Of a DNA stretch of 64,000 nucleotides, positions 36,280 through 48,518 are shown one piece after another. Both the position numbers and the translations under genes were made by a program. This stretch comes from Tamarix chinensis (taxonomy: Eukaryota > Streptophyta > Magnoliopsida > Caryophyllales > Tamaricaceae), in NCBI GenBank assembly GCA_030549775.1, contig CM060175.1, positions 564 to 64,563 of the forward strand, given 5' to 3'. Positions within the stretch are counted from its first letter, which is position 1. Each line of letters starts with the position of its first letter. Below the pieces are notes generated by a model, which did no database searches, was not told where the DNA came from, and saw only the letters and a list, made by a program, of their open reading frames with translations.

Positions 36280-37080
36280 CCAATTTGCTCTTCTCCTTTG
36301 TTATAATTACCAAATTACCCTTTTGTTAGTCAAATTACTAAATTACCCTTCTCCATTGTCATAATGACCAAACTACCCTTCTCCATTATCATAATTACCA
36401 AACTATCCTTTAGTTGATTAAATTACCAAATTGCCCTTCTCTATTATCATAATTACCAAATTACCTTTCTCCATTATCATAATTACCGAATTACCCTCCT
36501 CTATTATCATAATTACCAAACTGCCCTTTAGGTGGTTAAATTACCAAATTACCCTTCTCTATTATTACAATTACCATTTTATCATTCTACATTATTATAA
36601 TTACCATTTTACCCTTATCCATTTTTATAATTATCATTTTCCCCTTTTACTTGCAAAATTACCATTTTATCCTTTTACTTAAAAAATTACTATTTTGCCC
36701 TTTACTTCCCAAATTACCATTTCACCCTTTACTTATAAAATTACTACAATACCCTTTTACTTGCAAAATTACCATTTTATCCTTTTACTTACAAAATTAC
36801 CATTTTGCCCTTATAAAATTACCATTTTACCCTTTACTTCTAAAATTACCATTTTACCCTTTACTCATAAAGTTACCATTTTACCCCTTACTTCCAAAAT
36901 TACCATTTTACCTTTTTCTTCCAAAATTACTGTTTTACCCTTTACTCACAAAGTTACCATTTTACCCCTTACTTCCAAAATTACAATTTTGCCCCTTACA
37001 TCCAAAACTTACCATTTTGTCCCTTACTTTAAAATTTACCATGATACTCTTTTACTTATAAAATATCAATACTCCATTCT
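36280..37080 (-). repeat. Short-period array (AATTACCATTTTACCCTTTACTT) in LTR E1
   Basis: About 30 copies of a 20-28 base unit. Its first part (36280-36650) spaces units with TTCTCCATTATCATAATTACC; the rest is tighter. The same unit, reversed, fills 44875-45760 in LTR D. Leu/Pro/Phe/Tyr frames across it (136 and 148 codons) reflect the repeat. Confidence 0.9.
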
Positions 37081-40000
37081 CATCATCCAACTCCACCAAC
37101 TATTATTATTCGGCATTCTACTCATTAGCACCCACACATAATAGGTCGTATTCTTGCACAAGACATATTATTAAAATGCCCCTAGGGCTCACAACAATAT
37201 TATCCATGCATTAATGGTCACAATAAGATAATATACAATGGATAAGTAGTTAACATTTTTATTAATAACCAAACTCTTTTCTTAAGCAATATTTCGACAC
37301 ATGGCACATAAACTAGCATGCTTTCCTTTTTATCAATCAATATAAGCAACTACATATAATATATTAAACAATATATAGCATGCAAAATCACATATTGAAA
37401 CCTTAATTTGATAGCATACATTTATCCATACGTTTAAGTGGGACTTAATGATTACCTTAATTCCCATAATAATCAAACCTTAATGGTATCCCGATTAAAG
37501 ATTCAAACTTTAATTAGTAAAATCAACACCTAAAAATAATATAAATACTTATCATATTAGAAATAAGAAAACCAAAGGATAAGACTGTATACAACTTAAC
37601 TAATGAAATAATTAACTTAAATATTGTTATACCTTAAAATAATTAAACAAAATAAACCACAAATGCAGCAACTCATGCTACTCATGCAGCATGAGCTGCA
37701 TGCAAAAAAAATGGTAGACGGATCAAAGGTGGTGGAGGAAAGGAAGAAGGGGTGCTAATTTTGGGTTAGGGTTTTGGGGCTACGAAAAAGGGTAGGTGGG
37801 GAGGATTTAGGGAAAGGGAAGGGTGCAGGGATGAAGAGAGGTGTAGATGGTGGTCAGGGATAGGTTGTTGGCTGCCAAAGGCAGCGGCGGCTGTGGCAGT
37901 GAGGCTGCAAAGGTGGTTGACGAGGTGGGGGCTAAGAAGGAAGGAAAAGGGAGGGGAAAATGAGGGGCTGCAAGTGTTGGTTTTAGCCAAAGGAGGTATG
38001 GGGTGGTAAAGGAGGTTGTAGGGAGTTGTTTGGTAGCTCAGGTGGCGGCAAAAGCGGCATGACGGCAATAGAAGAAGGAGGTGCAAGATGGTTGCCAAGA
38101 AGGAACAAAAAGAAGAGAAAAAGAAGAGGGGAGGAAGAAGGTGGGTTGTAGGGGCTCAAGGGATGGTGTGGTGGTTCAAAGCGGTAGCAGGTGGTAGTAG
38201 AAGGTGGTGCAGGTGGTTGATGAGGCAGAGGAAGCAACGGAGGAGGCGGTCGTGCAAAAACAAGGATAGAAATGGAAGGAAAAGAAAAGGAGAGAAAGAA
38301 GTCGGGGAGGGGAGGGGAAGGAAGGCTAAAAATATGGGGTAGAAAGGGCTGGTGAAGATAAGAAAAAGGAGAGGAAGAAGAGGGCAGTAGGTGGCCGGTC
38401 GATGGTAGGGAGGTGGTAAAGTGGTAGGGAGTGGGAGGGAAAGAAGAAGAAAGAATGGTCATGCATGGTTGGGGAGTGTTGGGCTAGTTGTGTCCAAAAT
38501 GGGGAAGAAAAGGACAGGGAGAGAGAGAGAGAGGGAGGGTTACAGTGGTGGGAGGTGGCAGGCACGGCATTGAGGGGCATGTTGGTCGGGGCATAGAATA
38601 AGGAAGAAAGGAAAGGGGAGCAGCATGCCAGTTAGAAAATAAAAATAAAAATAAAAGAGGGATTGGGCCAACCTAGGTAGGGGGAAGAAGAAAAGAACAG
38701 AGAAGGGGGTTGGGTCGGTTGATAACAGAAGAAGGAGAGGAGGGGGAGAAGGGGCATGCAGCCCAGACGCACAGGGGCAGGGGAAATGCTGGCCTAGCGG
38801 CCTAAAGAGAAGGAAAAAGGAAAAGAAAGAAATGAGGAAAGGAGAAAAAGGAAAAGGGAAAAGGGAAAGGAAAAATAGGGGAAATAGATAAAATAATTTA
38901 TGGAAAAATAAGATGTAATATTTTTAGTAGATAAATAAATTCAATAATTTAATTTAATATAATTTAATATATGGTTTAAAAAGGATAACTGTAGTAAAAT
39001 ATTGGTTTGAAAATTTATTTAAACAAAAAGAGTATGATAAAATAAAAAATATTTATTTTAATTTATTATATATTTCTATTCAAATTTATATACTCAAAAA
39101 TCTATAAAATAATTAATTTTAATAATTTTAAAAGCTAATTTATCCTAAATAAAAGCTATTTATTAAATTATAGGTTTTCTAAAAGTTTAGAGAATTACAT
39201 AATGCTCTATCATAAGTTATCCAGATATTTTAATGGAGTATAAAGGTTATCTGATTTTTAGGTAAAATATAATTTACCAGTAACCTCCTAAAATTATTAA
39301 GCTTTGTTAATAAAAATTTTGTGCCTAAAAATAATATCATAATTACCATAATAATATTTGATAAATAAAATAATAATTTTTATTAAAATTATTTATTAAA
39401 TGTAAAATTAATGAACTACCCTTACATTTTAATAATTGCCCAACAATTTTAAAATTTAAAAACACAACTCATGATGCATGTGCGGTGTGAGTCGTGCATG
39501 TAGAGGGATTAGTCAGTTGATGTTGGAGATGGTGGTTAGGTGGTGTTGGTTCGATCAATCAATAGTAGAGGTTGTAGTGGGAGGTGAAGATGGCAGATAT
39601 GTAGTGGGGTAATGCAGAAGGGACGAGGTTGAGATAGGCAGTGCTGGGTTGTGGGAAACGAGGCAAAGCAGAGGATGTTAAGGAGGCGACGCAAGGGAGG
39701 GAAAGGAGAAGAAGAAAATGAGAGTAAAAGGGGGAGGAGTTTGTGAAGGGGTGGTTGTGGGGTGATGGTGAAGGAGTTGGTGGTGTGGTGGCAACGAGTA
39801 GGCTAAGCTAGGAGGAGTTGTAATTGAATGGAGGGTGGTAAAGTTGGCACCAGTAGGGTGGCATGATGTAGGGGTAGGATGTAAGGCAGTAGTGGTTAGG
39901 GTGTGGTGAGGTTATGGTTTGGTTGTACAAGGTTGTAGGGGTGGAGGCAGTAGTGGTGTTTCAAGTGGAGAAGATGGTAACGGTAAAAACTACCACTGCC

Positions 40001-40885
40001 CAAGGTATGGTTGTGGGAGCTATGGCCTATGCTAGGGATAAGGATTTATAGAAATCACTATAGGAAAGGGAGGAAATAAAAAATGGTGGCAAAGGAGAAG
40101 GAAGAAGGAGGGAAGGAGAAGGTGGCTGACGATGGAGGCTAGGATGGTGGTGGCGGTGTATTAGTGTGTTGGCTTTGGTAGTAGGGAAGAAAAGGAAGGA
40201 AGCCAGAAGCAAGGGATAAGAAATAAGGGAGGATGGTTGGAGAATAAAGGTAGAGCATGAGGGATTAGGAAGAAGAGAAGAAAATTAAGAATAAGAGAAA
40301 AGAGGTGAGGGATTTGGGCATGCGATGGGGTAGGTGAAAGTTTTTAGATAAAAGATGTAAGCAAAGGCATCAGGTGGGTTGAGGTTGATAGGCTTGCAAG
40401 GAATATGTAGGATGGTCGATGCAAGCTAGAGGTGGTGTTTTTGGGACTGAAGTGGAAGGGAAATGGGCATGCGAGGAAGAAATGGTAGGGTTACTTGGAG
40501 AGGAAAGGAAAGGCGGGTAGGTCAGGGCACAGGCATGCATGGGAGAGGCACACTATGTAGAGGAGGTAATGTTTGGGAAATCAAGGGTGTAGATCAGGTG
40601 ACGGAGAAGAAGAAAAAGGGAGGTGGGATGGGTTGTTGGGGTGCAGGGAAAGAAAATAAGTGAAGAAGAGAGTTGGGTTGGCTGGGGAAGAAGAAAGAAA
40701 AAGGAAAGGAAGGTTGGGTTGGGTGCAGGAAGAAAGAAAAGAAAGGAAGAAGAGGGGGAAGACCTAAGGAAGAAGACAAAAAAAGAAGGGAGTGTTGGGT
40801 TGGTGAAAGAAGAAACAAAAGAAAGGAAACAAATTGGAATGGCCTGGGGAAGAAAAAAGAGAAAGGAGAAGAAAAAGAAAAGGGA

Positions 40886-40922
40886 CAAGGGAATGGGGAA
40901 TGGGGAATGGGGAATGGGGAAA
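40886..40922 (+). repeat. (GGGGAAT)n heptamer in leader of LTR F
   Basis: Four to five direct copies of GGGGAATG with no mismatch. Confidence 0.85.
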
Positions 40923-41200
40923 AGGAGAAAAAGGAAAATGAAAATAGATTTAGGGTTAGAATTAAAATTAAGCTAAATTTATATTTTTAGGATAATATTA
41001 ATTTATCCAAATTTAGGGTATCAAATTAAGTAAAATTCTTAGTTTAGAATTATTTTAAATAATAAAAGGTAAGGTAAAATACTCATAATAATTTATCTAG
41101 ATTTGTGGGTTAAAGGTTAGAAAAAATATTTAAAGCTTAAATTTTTTGGATAAAAAGATAAACATTCTAAATTAAGGTTCCAAAAATTCAGGTTATTACA

Positions 41201-42160
41201 CTATCTCCTTAATCTCTTGACATAATTGATCAAATAACATGATCATACTCAAGGAATGAAATGCTTTCTGCTTAAGAGAATTTGTCACTACATTAGCCTT
41301 ACACTCATTGTAGGTTAATTATAGGTCATAATTTTTAACCGATTCCAACCATCAATGTTGTCTCAAATTCAACTCTCGCTACTTGAAAATTTACTTGAGG
41401 CTTCTGTGATCAATGAAGAACTTGCACTGAACACAATAGAGGTAACTCCTCCAAATCTTCAACGAAAATACCATTGTGGCAAGCTCCAAATCATGCATTG
41501 AGTAGTTCTACTCATGTAGCTTCAGTTGTTGAGAAGCATAAGACAGCACTCTCTTAGCTTCGATCAACATGCAACCTAATACATGATTAGAAGTTTTTCT
41601 ATACACTTCAAAACCATCTAATCAACTCAGTAATGTGAGCACTAGGACTAAAGCTAAATGCCTCTTCAACTCTTTGAAGTTTTTGCTACACATGTCATCC
41701 CACTAGAAATATGTAGCTTTTTTGATCAAATTATTCAATAGAGGAGCTATCTTGGAGAAATCCACAACAAATCTATGGTAGTAACCAGCCAATCCCAAAA
41801 AATTATGAACCTTATTGACAAAAGTTGGTGCTAGCTACTCAAAAATTACTCAAATCTTAGAAGGATCCACTCACACACTATCCTTAGAAATCACATGCCC
41901 AAGGAAAGCCACTTGATCCATCCAAAACCCATACTTCCAAATCTTGGCATACAATTATAGTGTTCTTAACAATGCTAAAGTTTTTCCCGGCTGTTGTTCA
42001 TGTTTCTCTTGATTACTGGAGTAGATAAGGATGTCATTAGTGTACACCATAATGAACTGATCCAAAAATTATTATAAATCTTGTTCATGAGAAATATAAA
42101 CGTTGCTAGCACAATAGTGAGTTCAAAAGATATTATATGAACTCATAAAGGCCTCTAGGT
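41201..42160 (-). pseudogene. Chromovirus reverse transcriptase (3' half) and RNase H remnant
   Basis: The minus strand reads SFELTIVLATFIFLMNKIY, then DQFIMVYTNDILIYS (RT active site, YTND where FIDD/YVDD is usual), MDQVAFLGHVISKDSV, VDPSKI, KVHNFLGLAGYYHRFVVDFS and KATYF-WDDMCSKNFKELKR. This is the standard order from RT palm to connection domain in Ty3/gypsy. RNase H follows toward 41220, ending ANVVTNSLKQKAFHSLSM (ANVVADALSRK in active relatives). There are many stops. RT upstream of the FGLTNAP segment, and all of protease, are missing: only about 140 bases separate this from the gag zinc knuckle. Confidence 0.93.
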
Positions 42161-42289
42161 TAACTGGTATGGCTGACAACACTAGCTGGTAAAGGAGAAA
42201 CTCTCTTAGTCTATGCTTGGGGTTGTAGTATATATTCAGTGCTCAAAGCTCAATTATGACTCCTCTTCATGATTCCACCTTCGACACGA

Positions 42290-42692
42290 CACTCATAAGA
42301 CCTATGTACCATCATACCACAACCATGGCATATCACCTTGTTACCTTCGCAATCCACTCTTAGATTATCTGCTCTACAATACTGGCAATGGTAGTGGCTC
42401 TCCTTGAATCGTCCTCTAGCCTAACCTTTTGATCGAGGTGCTAACCCCATACTCTAACTATACCTAGGCATCATGCTACCCTTATATCATACCTTCTTCC
42501 TATTTCCAAAGTGTTAGCAACCATCTAACTTCCTATTTCCCCTAACCAAGCACTCCTAGACTGAATGACTAGGGAAGCCTATAAGGCCTACTTGTATATC
42601 CCAAACACGTCTAGCAGATTAACTCATGCAACAACTCCTGATACCTAATCCCCCTAGACAATCTTGAAGCGATGAACCTGCATTACCTGGCT
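42290..42692 (-). pseudogene. Chromovirus gag C-terminal part with zinc knuckle
   Basis: The minus strand reads CHGCGMMVHRSYEC, a complete C-x2-C-x4-H-x4-C knuckle, 19 residues after a degenerate one (CQYCRADNLRVDC, where the His is lost). Zinc knuckles of this type bind the element's RNA in the capsid. Upstream sequence to the junction with LTR D is poorly conserved gag with stops. Confidence 0.85.
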
Positions 42693-44874
42693 GGTCATGT
42701 AATCCCTCGAAATTTTAAATGCTTATAATTTAATAAATAAATTTTATTTGGGAAAAATTAGCTTTTAAATCTATTTAATTTAATTATTTTATGGATTTTT
42801 TAGTATATAAAATTGGATATAAATATTTAATAAGTTAAAATAAATATTTGTTATTTTATCATACTCTTATTATTTAAATAAATTTTCAAACCATTATTTT
42901 ACTAAAATTATCGTTTTTAAACCCTCATATTTTAATTATATTAAATTAAATTATTAAATAAATTTATTACCCATAAAAATTTCATTTTATTATTTTATAA
43001 ATTAAATTATTTTTAATTGCCCCATTTTCCCTTTTCTTTTCCCTTTTTCCTTTTTCCTTCTCCTTTTTCTCCTTTCTTCTTCTTTTTTTTTTCCCTTAGG
43101 TCGCTGGTGCCTGACCTATCCCTTTTTCCCATGCGACTGGGTCGTTGGCTCATTCTCCTCTCCTACCCTTTTCCCCCACCCTCACACCTGGGCCAAAGGC
43201 CCACTTCCTTCCCCTTCCTTCTCTCGCGTGAGCCTACCTGCTCGCCCGACGCACCTAGTGCCCACCCCCTCCCCTTCTTCTTCTTTCTTTCTCCTTCCTC
43301 TTTCCCCGAAAAAAATTCCCGACCGCCCGCCATCACTGCCACTCTAGCTGCAACTCCCTCTCCCCCCCCCCATTGATTCCCTCTATCTCTCTCTCTCCCT
43401 CTCGTTGTTTTCTCTACCCCATTCCGGTCCCACCAGCCCTATCTCCCTTCCCCCATGCCTGGCCATACCTCCTTTCTCCCTCTCCCTGCAACTCCTATTT
43501 CCCTACCCCCTACCATCACCCCTCGAGCTCCCTATCCCCTCACTTCTCTTCCTCTTCTATTCCTTCCTCCTTCCCTGCCCGTTTTTCATTTTTTTACTGA
43601 ACTCCCCATGCTCCCCAACCCTCTCTTTTCTTTCCTTTCTTCTCCTTCCCTCACCCTCTCTATTTTTGCTTCACTGCTCAGCTCTGTTGCTACCACCGCC
43701 TCAACAGCCACCTGCACCACCCCCTACCTCCCCCTCGAATCATCCCAACACCCATTGAGCCACCCTGCAACCTCCTCCTTCCTCCTCTCCTCTTTTTCTC
43801 TTCTCTCCCTCCCTTCTCGGCAGCCACCCTGCACAGTCTTGATTGGTTGCCATTCCACCGTCTCTACCACCACCTAAGCGACCAAACCAATCCTTGCAAC
43901 CCCCTCTACCATCCCCAATCCTACTTTTCTAGAAAACACCACCCAAAAGCCTTCATTTTCCCTCTCCCTTTCCCTTCCTCACCAGCCCCCATTTTAACTC
44001 CCTCCTCGGCCGCCACCTTCGCAGCCTCACTACCGCCTCCTCCGCCGCCCTTAGCTACCTTCAACCCATCCTTAAGCACCACCTACACCCCCTCTCACTT
44101 CTGCACCATTCCCCTACCCCAAATCCTTTCCCATCATGTCTTTTTCTTAGCCCCAAACCACTAACCCGAAAGTGCCCAATTTTCCTTCTTTTCACAACCT
44201 ACGAGCTCCCTTCTCCTTCTTTCCTTGCATGCAGCTCATTCTGCATTAGTAGTATGAGTTTCTGCCTTTCTTGATTAATTTGGGTAATAATTTTTAAGGT
44301 ATAATAATATTTTAATTTAATTATTTGATTAATTAATTGTTATAAAGCCTTATACTTTGATTTTTATTATTTCTAATGTAATAAGTCTTGATATTATTTT
44401 TAAGTATTGGTTTTAATAATCAAAGCTTGAACCTTTAACCGGAATACCGGTAAGGTTCATTTTTACGAGAATCGAGGTAACCTTTAAATCCCACTTAAAC
44501 GCATGGATAATGTATGTTAGCACATTAGGCATTTTAAGGTGTATTATGCTTGATATATGTTATTTAATATATTATATGTGGTTTCTTGTGTTGGTTGATA
44601 AAAGGAAGCATGATAAGTTATATGATATGTATTGGAATGGTGTTTAAGGTAAGAGTTGGTTATTGATGAAAATGTTAAGTATTACCTATGTTGTATTATG
44701 CTATTGTGATCTTAATGCATGATTAATATTTTGTGAGTCTTAGGGATATTTAGTAATATATATCTTGTACAAGAATATGGCATTAAAAGTATATATTAAA
44801 TATATTAGTTGTGGATAACGTATTATTATTAATATTTTAAGTAGTGGAGATAATTTAAAATGAGTAGTGTAACG

Positions 44875-45760
44875 AGGGGTAAAATGGTAATTTAAAATTA
44901 AAAAAGGGTATTATGGTAATTATATAATAAAAAGGGCAAATGGTGATTTTGTAATAAAAGGGCAAAATGGTAATTTTATGAATAAAGGGTAAAATAGTAA
45001 TTAAAGAGAAAATGGTGATTTTGTAATAAAAGGGAAAAATAGTAATTTTATAATAAAAGGGTAAAATGTAATTTTATAATAAAAGGGTAAAATGTAATTT
45101 TATAATAAATGGGCAAAATGGTAATTTTATGAATAAATGGTAAAATAGTAATTAAAGGGAAATTGGTGATTTTGTAATAAAAGGGCAAAATGGTAATTTT
45201 GTAATTAAAAGGTTAAATGGTAATTTTAGGATTAAAGGGCAAAATGGTAATTTGGAAATTAAAAGAAACAAAATGGTAATTTCGTAATTAAGGATAAAAT
45301 GGAAATTTTATAAGTGAAAGGGTGTTATGGTAATTTTAAGAAGTTAAGGGGTAAAATGGTAAATTTAAAAGTAAAGGGGTAAAAGGGTAATTTTGTAAAT
45401 AAAAGAGGTAACAGTGGAAATTGGACAGGAATAACTTGGTAATTGTAATAATCGAGAAGGGTAAAATAATAATTTAATAAAAGAGAAAGGTAAAATGATA
45501 ATTTAATAATGGAGAAGGGTAAAATGGTAAATATGATAAATGTGAGGGGCAATTTGGTAATTTAACCCACTAAAGGGGTAAGTTCGTAATTAGGATAATG
45601 AACAGTGGTAATTTGGTAATTTAACCAACTAAAGGGGTAATTTGGTAATTCAAATATTGAACAGGGGTAATTTGGTAATTTGACCAACTCAAGGGCAATT
45701 TATTAATTATAATAAAGGAAAAAGGTCAAAATGGTAATCTAACCAACAAAATGGAAAATG
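44875..45760 (+). repeat. Short-period array (GGGTAAAATGGTAATTTT...) in LTR D
   Basis: About 33 imperfect units of 22-30 bases, the reverse complement of the LTR E1 array, at the same place in the LTR. The last third changes to AAGGGGTAATTTGGTAATTTA. Confidence 0.92.
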
Positions 45761-46799
45761 TATAAAGTGTAACAATTATGAAGGGTGTTTAGTGGTCTAA
45801 TAAGTATGGGAGATAGCACGGTAACTTAAACCGAGTAAGGGTGTAGCTAAAGCCGAATGTGTGTTATGTGTCCTACATGCCTTAGGTGTCCCATATAATT
45901 ATATGATGTGTTCTATATGCTATTACCTTAACTGTTTCATATGTGTCGTGGCTTGGAACCGAGGTGTGTTTATGTGTCCTCTTTTGGTATGTGCTGATAT
46001 GGATATGCTATGAGTTATAATATGATGTGTTGTGGTCCTTTAGGACATGCATGCTAGGATGATTAATGTGGTGATGTGGGATGGAGGCATGAAAAAGAGT
46101 AATGGGAGAGAAAGATAACCAAAGGGAAGTAAGTTGGCTAACGAAGGTAAGAATGACCTAAATAATCCACAACCCAAGAGTGGGAGAAGCGAGGGTTTGC
46201 ATGGGATGGTTAGAGTCCACATGGGGGGAAACTTTACGTATGGAAAGTTGCCTCGGGACGTGAGGAAGGTAATAGAAGGGTCGTTTGGGTGTCCGGGGGC
46301 TTCGGGTGAAAAATAGTACGTGGGAGAGTATAAGGGCGCGTAGGAGACTAGGCTAGAGCTTAAAGGGAAACCCTAATTTGAGTAGGGGAGGAAGAAAAAG
46401 AAAATAAATAAATAAATGAGAATGAGTGGGACATGAAGTGAGGATTGAATCTAAGGGTCGTGACGTGTGGGGTGTTAAAATAGTTTGGGTTGTGTGAGGT
46501 AGAAAAGGACGGACCATATAGGCCAGGGTTTCTGGAGAAAACCCAAGGGTAAGGCGGTGAGTGGGTTTTGAGGGTACAAAGTGTGGGCCTCAACCCCTAC
46601 ACGTGGGAGTCGGATTTCCAATGTTAGTAAGCGGGTTACGAGAAGGATGTCGAGGTGAGTTAGGAGGCGCTGAGTCTCAAGATATGGGACGGGCCCTCTT
46701 AGGAGGATAAGTATAGCTAGAGTTAGCCATACATGTCTAGGTCAGAACCTGTTGAACAAGATACGATAAAATACTAATAATGTAAAGTGGAATATTATT

Positions 46800-47070
46800 G
46801 AGCCGGGTCCAGTCGATCCATCGTTTAAGAATAGTGGTTAGGTGTGTTCTGCCCTATAAGTGACCAATCCACTGGCGAATAATAGTGGTGTGGACATCGT
46901 CTTGCAAGTGACCGACCCACCGGCAATAATAGTGGGGGATCCTGAGCTCAATAAACCAAACCCTAATTTGTTAAGACACATAAAAGACACTAAGTACTTA
47001 CAGTGGAACACCATGAGAGTCGGGGCCAGACCGATCCACCAGCATAATAGTGGGGTTTCCGCACTCACAT
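46800..47070 (+). repeat. CCGG / AATAATAGTGG blocks in LTR D
   Basis: Four blocks: CGATCCATCG, CCAATCCACTGGCGAATAAT, CCGACCCACCGGCAATAAT and CCGATCCACCAGCATAATAG, each followed by AGTGG. Confidence 0.85.
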
Positions 47071-47776
47071 GGATATTTATAATTTGAGTTGATTGATTAA
47101 TGATGGACTAATGGCCTTAAGGCCCTAAAAGTATTGATTATTCATTATGGCCTATTAATGTTTGGTTGACTTGTTAAGTATGCGAATGGACGAAAGTGAA
47201 TGTTACGTATACACCATTAATATATGATTGATAGTTGAATATGTGACTGTATGGATCTAAAGCTTATGTTTATACCTATCGTTATGTTTAGATATAGTAG
47301 TATATCATGTGTTACATTGCGTGCCTACTTTTAAATGTGTTTTTAAAGGGTTACTCAGTATCGTAGTACTGAAGGGTTCCATTCGTGGGGCCCCTACCTA
47401 TTCAATGTTACAGGTTGTTTTTAGGCGCTATTAAAGTGGACATCGGGAAAGAGCGTAAAGAACTATCTGGAACTGTTAGGGTTTTACTCTGTCCCTTAAA
47501 TTCACAATTTCAATGCATTCGTTGTTTTGTAACCTTCACTTGATGGATTATATTTACTTGCGCTACTCTGATTTAATTATTAGTCGAGTTTCTCATAATT
47601 TTTATTTTTCTCCTTTAGCCTTAGCACTTGGTACGGGAATAGTATGAGTGAACCGGTCTAGTACTAAGTGTGGCGGTAATATCCCTAGAATTCACGGTTT
47701 GTTATTTTTCTTCCAGTAAATTTCTTTTAATTAAAAGAATTTTTTTAGTAGTGAATGTTGGGGGTGTTACAGGTCA

Positions 47777-48480
47777 CTACCTCAGAAGCAAACTCAACCA
47801 AGTCCATGAGCTTCATGTTTTACTCCTCTATTAACATGCTTTCCTAGTGAAGAGCCATGAACTTATCATACTTCTTCATATGAAGATGGATGGGTAATAA
47901 TTGGGATTAAAGCACCTCAAGGAAGGGTCCTCAAATAATAGGCTCTCCACCTCTATAATAGACGCTCATCCACTATGCGACTGCTTATCCCCCTATATAG
48001 TACACTTCCACATCAATTCTCTTGTCCAACGGACATCCACAAGCAGTAAAAGTATTCTCCATGTCCCTGATCCATCTCTTAATTATGTCAGGGTCTTTCT
48101 AACCCTCAAAGATTGGTGGATGATGATGTTAGGCCCTCCTAAGATAATCCTACAAAACTGGTGAGGATACTGACAGTATCCATAAATTCCTCGATACACT
48201 GGTAATAGTATTTGGTGGACATCAACTCCTAAAGACTACGACTAATTAGTAACAATTCAATTATTGAGATTTAAGGCATGTGCAACATGATTAACAAAAA
48301 AATACTTATAGCACATACCCAATCCATTCTCACTCATGGACATTTCAGGGTTTGAGAACACTTTAACTCTTAGTTAACACTTGAGGTAATTGAAAATTTG
48401 TTAAAACAATCCATGGTGCAGGTTTAAAATATTTTAAATGTCAAGAATTCAAAATAATGTCCTAATACCAACCTAAAATA
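47777..48480 (-). pseudogene. Chromovirus gag (capsid) remnant
   Basis: The minus strand reads HHPPIFEG, KDPDIIKRWIRDMENTFTAC, PLDKRIDVEVYYIGG, then HMKKYDKFMALHQESMLIEE and YNMKLMDLVEFASEVV. This is the order of the retrotransposon gag family (PP-x-F-x-G, W-L-x-E-x-E-K-x-F, F-x-x-L-x-Q-x-x-M-x-V-x-E-Y). Stops and a shift break it. Reading crosses the LTR D junction at GGTCA into 42692. The frame at 47901-48164 on the plus strand is its shadow. Confidence 0.85.
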
Positions 48481-48506
48481 TCAATTAAAAGTAGTTTAAA
48501 ATTAGA

Positions 48507-48518
48507 GCTCTGATACCA
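48507..48518 (-). other. Primer binding site, initiator tRNA-Met type
   Basis: The minus strand reads TGGTATCAGAGC, complementary to the 3' end of plant initiator tRNA-Met, starting three bases inside the 5' LTR. It fixes the element's orientation and the LTR boundary at 48522. Confidence 0.92.

Larger units (their letters stand above)
29849..39199 (-). mobile_element. Solo LTR 'E1' inside F, split by E2; TSD TAATG
   Basis: The low side begins TGTAACACCCCCAAAATTC and the high side ends TTAGAGAATTACA at 39199. TAATG lies at 29844-29848 and 39200-39204. Own length is about 4.86 kb after removing E2. Its 3' end and its CCATTTTACCC array match LTR D (42698-47771) closely, so they are one subfamily. 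The purine-rich tract 37700-38890 is the leader on the minus strand; frames of 84-159 codons there (37766-38580) are compositional. Confidence 0.95.
27080..41200 (-). mobile_element. Giant LTR 'F' (minus strand) split by nested LTRs E1 and E2
   Basis: The low side starts with a decayed terminus TATAAAACCCACAAACTTAC, aligned with TGTAACACCCCCAAATTTAC of LTR J. The high side ends CAGGTTATTACA at 41200. Own sequence is 27080-29848 plus 39205-41200, about 4.8 kb. It carries the reverse of LTR B's 31-bp array and a 147-bp array. The flanks share TATCTCCTTA (27070-27079 and 41202-41211), but the right copy begins one base after the LTR end, so this is not a clean 5-bp duplication. Removing F rejoins RNase H to integrase of the host. 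Confidence 0.85.
42698..47771 (+). mobile_element. Solo LTR 'D' inserted in gag, 5074 bp, TSD GGTCA
   Basis: It starts TGTAATCCCTCGAAA and ends TTGGGGGTGTTACA. GGTCA lies at 42693-42697 and 47772-47776. Landmarks are a C/T-rich leader (about 43017-44230), a palindrome-like boundary (44225-44262), donor-like GAG|GTAACC (about 44473), a short-period array (44875-45760), GTAAGGGTGTAGC (45835), CCGG blocks (46800-47070), an acceptor-like TTACAG|GTTG (47413) and the 3' hairpin region (47618-47771). Leader frames of 75-140 codons are compositional. Confidence 0.95.

Noticed and set aside
36431..37141. Leu/Pro/Phe/Tyr repeat proteins of 83-148 codons
   Set aside because: These are translations of the TTACCATTTTACCC array in LTR E1, open in more than one frame.
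48507..48518. Part of a tRNA gene
   Set aside because: Only the 12-base initiator-Met 3' complement is present, directly beside an LTR end, so it is a primer binding site.
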